A DNA stretch of 64,000 nucleotides, from positions 1,363,949 to 1,427,948 of the forward strand of contig NZ_JARKMX010000008.1 of assembly GCF_029360705.1 (NCBI RefSeq), given 5' to 3'. A model generated the notes under the pieces. That model ran no database searches. It had not been told where the DNA came from and was given only the letters and a program-made list of their open reading frames with translations. Of the stretch, positions 57,806 through 64,000 are shown one piece after another. Position numbers and translations under genes: made by a program. The first letter of the stretch is position 1. Each line of letters starts with the position of its first letter. This DNA comes from Paraflavitalea pollutisoli (lineage in GTDB: Bacteria; Bacteroidota; Bacteroidia; Chitinophagales; Chitinophagaceae).

Positions 57806-59548
57806 TTGAACCGTATCAAAATTAATGCTGTGCGTTTTTTTGCTGGTCTCGCCAGACCAGCGGCCGCCCTGTCGACAGTCGGCTTGTTGGCCATTGCCAG
57901 TTCCTGCTCCGCGCAACCCCTTAGTCAGAAACAAGGTTTTACCCGGCAGGACAGTCTGCGTGGCAGTCTGCGTCCCGAAAGAATCTGGTGGGACGTACAA
58001 CGGTACGATATACACGTGACGCCCGACTATACCAGCAAGACCATCGGCGGCACGGTGTACATGCACATCAAAAAGACCGGCAAATCCAATACGACCCTGA
58101 TGCAGATCGACCTGCAGGAGCCGATGATCCTCGACAGTGTGGTATTCGAACTGCATAAAGGCAAATCGATGACGCGTTTTGTAGCGCCCCTTCGCCGGGA
58201 AGGCAATGCCTGGTGGGCAGAGACAAAGTCATTCTACCAGCACCTGAATAGCGAAGATCCTACGCTGGCTTTGCATTTTCACGGAAAACCGCGTGAAGCG
58301 GTCCGTGCGCCCTGGGATGGTGGCTGGATCTGGACAAAGGACAAACAAGGCCGTCCATGGATGAGCGTGGCGTGCCAGGGCCTGGGCGCCAGTGTATGGT
58401 ACCCTTGCAAGGATCACCAGAGCGATGAACCTGATAAAGGTGCTTCACTGACGATGACGGTGCCCGACACCCTGGTAGCAGTGGGCAATGGACGCCTGGT
58501 CAACAAGCGTGCGGCCGGCAATGGCCTGGTTAGTTATGCCTGGAATGTCACCAGCCCCATCAACAACTACAACATCATTCCCTACATCGGTAAATATGCG
58601 ACCTGGCATGAAGACTTTGCCGGAGAAAAAGGCAAGCTCGATTGCGACTACTGGGTATTGGATTATAACCTGGAGAAAGCGAAAGAGCAATTCAAGCAAG
58701 CTGCTACCATGTTGAAATGCTTCGAGCATTGGTTTGGTCCCTACCCTTTTTATGAGGATAGTTACAAATTGGTGGAAGCGCCGCATCTCGGTATGGAACA
58801 CCAGAGTGCTGTTGCGTATGGCAACAATTTCCAGAATGGTTACCGTGGCCGCGACCTCTCCGGTACTGGCTGGGGACTTAAATGGGATTTCATCATTGTG
58901 CATGAAAGCGGTCACGAATGGTTTGCCAACAATATCACGAGCAACGATATTGCCGATATGTGGATCCATGAGAGCTTTACCAATTATTCGGAAACCATCT
59001 TCACCACCTGCGAATATGGTGTAGAAGCTGGCAACGACTACGTGATCGGTACGCGCAAAGCGATCGCCAACGATATCCCTGTCATCGGGCATTATGGCGT
59101 GAACCAGGAAGGCAGCGGCGATATGTATTACAAGGGCGGCAATATGCTGCACACCATCCGCAATATCATCGGCGACGATGAAAAGTTCCGCCAGATACTG
59201 CGTGGATTGAACAAGACTTTCTACCACAAGACCGTCGATACGAAAGATATCGAAAACTATATCAGCAAGCAGGCTGGCCGTGATTTCTCGAAAGTGTATG
59301 ATCAATACCTTCGCACGACGCAGATACCCGTACTGGAATACAAAACCGAAGGTCCCGTCATCAGCTACCGGTGGACGAACTGTGTGCCTGGTTTCAATAT
59401 GCCGGTGAAAGTAAAGCTGGCCGATGACAAGGTACGCCTGATCGAGCCTACGGAGCAATGGAAGTCGAACACACTGGCCGAGTGGTATGATGGTAAGACT
59501 TTTGAAGCCGACAGAAACTTCTACATCACCACGAAGAAAGTAAATTAA
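57806..59548 (+). CDS. M1-family zinc metallopeptidase, lipoprotein
   Basis: About 580 residues. The zinc site is exact: H366-E-S-G-H370 and Glu389 eighteen residues after the second His. The M1 exopeptidase motif appears as LGMEHQSAVAYGNN. The N-terminal beta domain (about 45-230) and short C-terminal region match compact Bacteroidota M1 peptidases. Signal sequence FAGLARPAAALSTVGLLAIASSC suggests SPII export. No ATG lies near the signal peptide: the frame opens with TTG at 57806, or GTG at 57830. The GTG start would leave more room for a promoter and still keep a signal peptide. Likely trims peptides in the envelope. Confidence 0.93.
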   Translation: MNRIKINAVRFFAGLARPAAALSTVGLLAIASSCSAQPLSQKQGFTRQDSLRGSLRPERIWWDVQRYDIHVTPDYTSKTIGGTVYMHIKKTGKSNTTLMQIDLQEPMILDSVVFELHKGKSMTRFVAPLRREGNAWWAETKSFYQHLNSEDPTLALHFHGKPREAVRAPWDGGWIWTKDKQGRPWMSVACQGLGASVWYPCKDHQSDEPDKGASLTMTVPDTLVAVGNGRLVNKRAAGNGLVSYAWNVTSPINNYNIIPYIGKYATWHEDFAGEKGKLDCDYWVLDYNLEKAKEQFKQAATMLKCFEHWFGPYPFYEDSYKLVEAPHLGMEHQSAVAYGNNFQNGYRGRDLSGTGWGLKWDFIIVHESGHEWFANNITSNDIADMWIHESFTNYSETIFTTCEYGVEAGNDYVIGTRKAIANDIPVIGHYGVNQEGSGDMYYKGGNMLHTIRNIIGDDEKFRQILRGLNKTFYHKTVDTKDIENYISKQAGRDFSKVYDQYLRTTQIPVLEYKTEGPVISYRWTNCVPGFNMPVKVKLADDKVRLIEPTEQWKSNTLAEWYDGKTFEADRNFYITTKKVN

Positions 59549-59565
59549 TGATTTGCGTTATACCG

Positions 59566-59600
59566 AAAGCCCCGCTGTTCCAGGAATAGCGGGGCTTTTT
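59566..59600 (+). terminator. Intrinsic terminator after M1 peptidase
   Basis: AAGCCCCGCT / AGCGGGGCTT, a 10-bp stem with an 11-nt loop, followed by T-run. Flanking As may let it also serve the convergent rhomboid gene. Confidence 0.88.
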
Positions 59601-59616
59601 AATGACGTGGCGCCTA

Positions 59617-60453
59617 TCAGCGAATCTTTTTAGAATAGTCTTCCAGTTTTTCTTTCTCTGCGCGGGTTAAACTGCGCATGCCGGTCCGGTTGATCTTATC
59701 GAGGATGCGATCGATCTCCAACTGACGGTTGTGCTGGTCTTCGTTGTATTTCTGATCGATCGTATAGTTGTGCTGTTGCCTTTTAAAGAACAGATTGTCT
59801 ACAAACAATACATGCGGACGCGTTATGATGAAGTACAGGAAAGCCAGCGCCGGCAACGCGATGACCAGGATGGTGATATAGTTGTTGATCAAGGCGGATG
59901 GTTGCAGCAGGATGGCTACCAACAGCCCTACCAGCGCACCTGCCAGGTGAGCGTCGTGGCCTACATTGCCTTTGCGAGACCGGATGCCATAAATGGAGAA
60001 CAAGACAAACAACAATCCGAATAACCAGCCGGGAATGGGGATAACGATCAGGGGTATATCGATACCGGGGAACAAGGCAATGGTGGCGAAGATCAACCCG
60101 GCTACCGCACCCGAGGCTCCGAGTGAACTGTACGAACCGCTGTGGCGGTGTATGAACAGGGAAAGCAGGTCGCCTCCTATCAGGCTCGCGAAATACACCA
60201 GCAGCATACCCCACCAATCGAGTACGGCAGCTACCGGGCCACTAAAAAAATACAGCGCAAGCATATTAAAGATCAGGTGTAGCCAGTTGGCGTGGAGAAA
60301 TCCAGAAGTGAACAGCCGATCGTATTGCTTGAACAGCTTAATGCCATCCACGCTGAACATATAGCGGTCTACAAACGCCCGGTCTTTAAACCCTTTCCAG
60401 GATACTATTACGTTGGCCGCGATGAGGAGATATATTAAAATTACGGTCGCCAT
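59617..60453 (-). CDS. Rhomboid-family intramembrane serine protease
   Basis: 278 residues. About six TM helices. Catalytic Ser114 in SSLGASGAVAGL and catalytic His169 in GHDAHLAGALVG; the HANWLHLIFNM motif (about 54-64) is the conserved rhomboid loop/oxyanion region. A cytoplasmic C-terminal extension (about 215-278) is highly charged and ends in RAEKEKLEDYSKK, a form common in Bacteroidota rhomboids. Substrates unknown. It is followed after 133 bp upstream by the NlpC/P60 gene on the same strand. Confidence 0.93.
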   Translation of the reverse strand: MATVILIYLLIAANVIVSWKGFKDRAFVDRYMFSVDGIKLFKQYDRLFTSGFLHANWLHLIFNMLALYFFSGPVAAVLDWWGMLLVYFASLIGGDLLSLFIHRHSGSYSSLGASGAVAGLIFATIALFPGIDIPLIVIPIPGWLFGLLFVLFSIYGIRSRKGNVGHDAHLAGALVGLLVAILLQPSALINNYITILVIALPALAFLYFIITRPHVLFVDNLFFKRQQHNYTIDQKYNEDQHNRQLEIDRILDKINRTGMRSLTRAEKEKLEDYSKKIR

Positions 60454-60586
60454 GGTTCACAGGGGTATTTTGGGGCGAGGGACCGCCCATGTTCCCACCG
60501 AAATTTATTGATCCTTTGGGAGATTGACAAATATTGGTGCGAAAGCAGGCCAGCAGGCTTTTTCAGCCGACGAAAGCTTATTTACC

Positions 60587-61270
60587 TTACAGGATACGAC
60601 CAGCGCCCGCGTAGTGGGCGGCGTAATAGGTGTCATCGAGGTCGTTGATCATGACGCCGCCAGAGGTGGAGGCATGGACAAATTTATTGTTGCGCAGGTA
60701 AACGCCTACATGGGAAACCCCCGCTTTACGACCCCGGGTCTTAAAAAATACCAGGTCACCTTCCTGCAACTCGCCCTTTTTCAACCGACGACTGTTCTGA
60801 AATTGCTGGGCAGAGGTGCGCGGCAGGGAAAGCCCATACAGGGTGCTGATAAAAGTTTGGGAGAAGGAGGAGCAATCGATCCCGTTTTTATCGCTGCCGC
60901 CGTATTTATAGCGGGTACCGTACCAATCTTCAATGAAACTGATCATTTTACCATTGGTCAGGTCTTCTACCGGCGTGCCCAACAAGATGGAATATTTGAA
61001 TTGGAGGGGATCACTGTTCTCGATCAGGGTGGCCGTGTGCACCGAAGGTCCGGGGGCGTACCGATCGGCATTGGCATGGGCGAATCCGTACCGGCGGGAG
61101 CTATCGGCTGGTTTGATCGATATATTGTCGATGAACCGGGGTGATCCGGATGCTTTCTTGTTACTGGCAGCCGACGGGGTTGACGCGGTCGATTTGCGCT
61201 GGGTGCTGCAGCTGGTAGCCGCCAGGGCCACCGGCAACATGAACCAACTCAATTTTAACATTTTATACAT
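60587..61270 (-). CDS. NlpC/P60-family cell-wall hydrolase lipoprotein
   Basis: 227 residues. SPII lipobox LAATSC (Cys21). A Ser/Thr/Ala-rich linker (about 22-45) leads to the C-terminal NlpC/P60 papain-like domain (about 105-227). Catalytic residues seen are Cys133 in GIDCSSF, His187 in VSHVGVYL and the third residue His199 in FVHAS. Such enzymes cleave D-gamma-Glu to diamino-acid bonds in peptidoglycan. ATG at 61270; a second ATG (61261) is also possible. A -7 element lies 29 nt upstream. Confidence 0.94.
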   Translation of the reverse strand: MYKMLKLSWFMLPVALAATSCSTQRKSTASTPSAASNKKASGSPRFIDNISIKPADSSRRYGFAHANADRYAPGPSVHTATLIENSDPLQFKYSILLGTPVEDLTNGKMISFIEDWYGTRYKYGGSDKNGIDCSSFSQTFISTLYGLSLPRTSAQQFQNSRRLKKGELQEGDLVFFKTRGRKAGVSHVGVYLRNNKFVHASTSGGVMINDLDDTYYAAHYAGAGRIL

Positions 61271-61298
61271 GGGTCACCTGTTTCATCCTAAAACGGGG

Positions 61299-61306
61299 CA
61301 AAGATA
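61299..61306 (-). promoter_or_regulatory. -7 element for the NlpC/P60 gene
   Basis: On the minus strand TATCTTTG matches TAnnTTTG exactly, 28 nt before the ATG. No clear -33 at normal spacing. Confidence 0.4.
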
Positions 61307-61477
61307 ACAAATACATTGCCAATTAACTGCCACATTGCATTATAACTTCATGTGTGTCAGCCTTACACACAACTCACAATGTGGGAAATTATTGCCCGGT
61401 GTTTAGTAATTGTTAAGGAACTTTGTGTCTTGCCTTTTGTTATTACTTACCAGGAATCCAGAAAACGCTGACCCGCA

Positions 61478-64000
61478 ATGTGTAAATTCTCGCATCTTCA
61501 CGTCCATACCCAGTTTTCCCTGCTCGACGGAGCAGCTTCGATCCAGTCATTGTACAAGAAAGCCATCAAGGACGGCCAGCCCGCCATTGCCATTACCGAC
61601 CACGGTAATATGTTTGGGGCTTTCGAGTTCGTGGCCGAGGCCCATAAGAACAAAAATGACGACGGCTCGCTGAAAGTAAAGCCGATCGTCGGATGCGAGT
61701 TTTACGTGGTGGAAGACCGCCACAGAAAGACCTTCTCCAAAGAAGTAAAAGATGAACGCTACCACCAGGTACTGCTGGCAAAAAATAAAGTCGGCTATCA
61801 AAACCTGATCAAACTGACTTCCCTCGGTTATATCGAAGGAATGTACAGTAAGTATCCCCGCGTCGATAAAAAACTGATCGAACAATACCACGAAGGCCTT
61901 ATTGCCACCACCTGCTGTATTGGTGCTTATGTACCGCAGACCATTTTACACGATGGCGAGGAAGCGGCGGAGAAAGAATTCAAGTGGTGGCTGGACCTGT
62001 TTGGTGAAGATTACTTTATTGAAGTACAGCGTCACGATATCAAGGAGCAGATCCTGATCAACGAAGTGCTGCTGAAGTTCTCGAAGAAGTTCAATGTGCC
62101 CATCATTGCCACCAATGACAGTCACTATACGGACCAGGACGACTACAATGCCCACGACATCCTTTTGTGTATCAACACCGGCGAAAAGAAGAGTACACCG
62201 GGGTATGATGACATTGTGAACGATGACCTCAACGTCAAAGAGCGTCGTTTTAAGTTTCCCAACGATCAGTTCTATTTCAAGACCCAGGATGAAATGAAGA
62301 AACTCTTCGCCGACATTCCTGAATCGATCGACAATACCAATATGATCGTTGACCGGGTGGAGGTGCTGAACTTGAAGAAGGACATTTTACTGCCGGCGTT
62401 TCCGTTGCCCAAGGAATTCCAGACTACGGAAGACAGCAACCTGAACCAGTGGAACTTCCTGCATCACCTCACCTACGAAGGTGCACGCCAGCGTTACCGC
62501 GATATCACGCCTGAGATACAGGAGCGATTGGACTTCGAATTGTTTACCATCAGAACGATGGGTTTTGCCGGTTACTTTTTGATCGTGAGTGACTTTATCA
62601 AAGCGGGTCGTGACCTGGGTGTATTCATCGGTCCTGGTCGTGGATCGGCGGCGGGTAGTGCGGTGGCCTATTGTGTCGGCATTACGAATATCGACCCCAT
62701 CAAATACAACCTGCTGTTCGAAAGGTTCCTGAACCCCGACCGTAAGTCGATGCCGGATATCGATACGGACTTCGACGATGAAGGCCGTCAACGGGTGATC
62801 GATTATGTGGTGGATAAATATGGTAAAGCCCAGGTAGCGCAGATCATCACCTACGGCACCATGGCTGCCAAAATGAGTATCAAAGACGTGGCGCGTGCGC
62901 TCGATCTGCCATTGGCGGAATCGAATGCGCTGGCCAAGCTGGTGCCCGATAAACCGGGTATTGAGTTGGGCCGTGTATTGAAAGCGCCTATCACGACCAA
63001 GGAAGGCGAAAAATCACTGGAAGAGAAAGAAGGCCTGGGACCTGACGAGCTGGAAAGCGTACGCAGGATCCGGGAGATCTATAAAAGCGATACCCTTAAT
63101 GGCTCGGTGTTGCATGAAGCCGAACGTCTCGAGGGTTCGGTACGTAATACCGGTATCCACGCGGCCGGTATCATCATTGCCCCGAAAGACCTGACCGAGC
63201 TGATCCCGGTTTCGATTGCGAAAGACTCACCTTTGTGGGTGACCCAGTTTGAGGGTAGCATTATCGAAGATGCCGGTGTTATCAAGATGGACTTCCTGGG
63301 TCTGAAGACCCTGACCATCATCAAGAACGCGCTGGACATGATCAAGCAGAACCACGGTGTGGAGATCAGCATCGACGATGTACCACTGGACGATCTCAAG
63401 ACCTATGAGATCTACCAACGGGCTGATACCATCGGTACGTTCCAGTTTGAAAGTCCGGGTATGCAAAAGTACCTGCGCGACCTGAAGCCTGACCAGTTTG
63501 CGGATCTGATTGCGATGAACGCCTTGTATCGCCCCGGTCCGCTGGCCTATATCCCCAACTTCATCGATCGTAAACACGGTCGTGAGCCCATTACCTATGA
63601 CCTTCCCGAAATGGAGGAATACCTGGCGGACACCTACGGTATTACCGTTTACCAGGAACAGGTGATGTTGCTGGCCCAAAAGCTGGCCGGCTTCAGTAAG
63701 GGTGATGCGGACGTTTTGCGTAAAGCGATGGGTAAAAAGCAGAAAGCGGTACTGGATAAAATGAAGGCTCAGTTTGTAAAAGGCGGGGCCGCCAAGGGCC
63801 ATCCAGAAGACAAACTGGAGAAGATCTGGACCGACTGGGAGGCCTTTGCCCAATACGCCTTCAACAAATCGCACTCTACCTGTTATGCCTTCGTAGCGTA
63901 CCAGACTGCCTACCTGAAAGCCCACTACCCTTCCGAATACATGGCAGCGGTATTGAACAACGCCGGTGCCATTGAAAAGATCACATTCTTCATGGAGGAG
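61478..64000 (+). CDS. dnaE: DNA polymerase III alpha subunit (N-terminal 841 codons, cut by window end)
   Basis: Catalytic subunit of the replicative polymerase, open at the window end; the usual length is about 1150-1250 residues. ATG at 61478 gives MCKFSHLHVHTQFSLLDG, the PHP domain. The polymerase core shows FIGPGRGSAAGSAVAYC and the catalytic aspartates Asp427 and Asp429 in MPDIDTDFDDEGRQ. The finger/thumb segments VRNTGIHAAGIIIAP, PGMQKYLRDLKPDQF, DLIAMNALYRPGPL and VYQEQVMLLAQKLAGFS follow. The frame is intact to position 64000. It starts 207 bp from the divergent NlpC/P60 gene. Confidence 0.97.
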   Translation, partial: MCKFSHLHVHTQFSLLDGAASIQSLYKKAIKDGQPAIAITDHGNMFGAFEFVAEAHKNKNDDGSLKVKPIVGCEFYVVEDRHRKTFSKEVKDERYHQVLLAKNKVGYQNLIKLTSLGYIEGMYSKYPRVDKKLIEQYHEGLIATTCCIGAYVPQTILHDGEEAAEKEFKWWLDLFGEDYFIEVQRHDIKEQILINEVLLKFSKKFNVPIIATNDSHYTDQDDYNAHDILLCINTGEKKSTPGYDDIVNDDLNVKERRFKFPNDQFYFKTQDEMKKLFADIPESIDNTNMIVDRVEVLNLKKDILLPAFPLPKEFQTTEDSNLNQWNFLHHLTYEGARQRYRDITPEIQERLDFELFTIRTMGFAGYFLIVSDFIKAGRDLGVFIGPGRGSAAGSAVAYCVGITNIDPIKYNLLFERFLNPDRKSMPDIDTDFDDEGRQRVIDYVVDKYGKAQVAQIITYGTMAAKMSIKDVARALDLPLAESNALAKLVPDKPGIELGRVLKAPITTKEGEKSLEEKEGLGPDELESVRRIREIYKSDTLNGSVLHEAERLEGSVRNTGIHAAGIIIAPKDLTELIPVSIAKDSPLWVTQFEGSIIEDAGVIKMDFLGLKTLTIIKNALDMIKQNHGVEISIDDVPLDDLKTYEIYQRADTIGTFQFESPGMQKYLRDLKPDQFADLIAMNALYRPGPLAYIPNFIDRKHGREPITYDLPEMEEYLADTYGITVYQEQVMLLAQKLAGFSKGDADVLRKAMGKKQKAVLDKMKAQFVKGGAAKGHPEDKLEKIWTDWEAFAQYAFNKSHSTCYAFVAYQTAYLKAHYPSEYMAAVLNNAGAIEKITFFMEE

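Noticed and set aside
58445-59458. 337-codon open frame antisense to the M1 peptidase
   Set aside because: Covers the exact HExxH-18-E region of a real M1 gene on the other strand; shadow.

Overview
The window looks like chromosome of a member of the phylum Bacteroidota, most likely family Chitinophagaceae (inference). Supporting signs are two SusC-type polysaccharide utilisation loci (PULs), a hybrid two-component regulator, a type IX secretion C-terminal sorting domain, many SPII lipoproteins, and promoters of the Bacteroidota kind (TTG / about 20 nt / TAnnTTTG). Base composition is moderate GC. I saw no rRNA, tRNA, CRISPR array, insertion sequence, integrase or phage gene. Long open frames antisense to the real genes are treated as shadows.

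Layout. 1-3843 (minus): edge of a first PUL, a GH92 alpha-mannosidase followed by a SusC receptor cut by the window start. 3844-4618: non-coding, with several small repeats including two 11-bp-period arrays. 4619-7174: a membrane protein with a Kelch-like periplasmic sensor and a cytoplasmic winged-helix domain. 7281-9415: cytidine deaminase and signal peptidase I. 9594-10499: MerR/B12-type regulator. 10508-14346: serA, a TPR-AAA+ ATPase and a TPR membrane protein, tightly spaced on the minus strand. 14754-17815: a serine hydrolase lipoprotein with a lysine-rich tail, and the NAD(P)H-hydrate repair enzyme. 18220-19577: ECF sigma factor and membrane anti-sigma-like protein. 19766-26419: lipoproteins, a CBS protein, a large T9SS surface protein and a secreted Hcp-like protein. 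26617-29209: NarL-type histidine kinase and response regulator. 29210-29555: a second pair of 11-bp arrays. 29556-32560: MutS2-like ATPase without Smr domain, and a lipoprotein MsrA.

32912-52104 is the main functional unit. A hybrid two-component regulator precedes a putative zincin lipoprotein, SusC, SusD, two surface-glycan-binding-type lipoproteins, a GH30 endo-galactanase-like enzyme, a GH43_24 exo-beta-1,3-galactanase-like enzyme and a GH2 beta-galactosidase. This enzyme set fits type II arabinogalactan (beta-1,3-galactan backbone with beta-1,6-galactan side chains). An internal terminator separates the binding/transport genes from the enzymes.

52182-64000: TlpA-like thioredoxin protein, LytS/LytTR two-component pair, a peptide-type ABC solute-binding lipoprotein divergent from an M1 peptidase with a 12-bp palindrome between them, a rhomboid protease, an NlpC/P60 hydrolase, and the first 841 codons of dnaE.

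The most unusual non-coding signal is the pair of intergenic loci (about 4301-4502 and 29298-29449). Each carries two short tandem arrays with exactly 11-bp units. Unit sequences differ between loci, but period and layout are shared.
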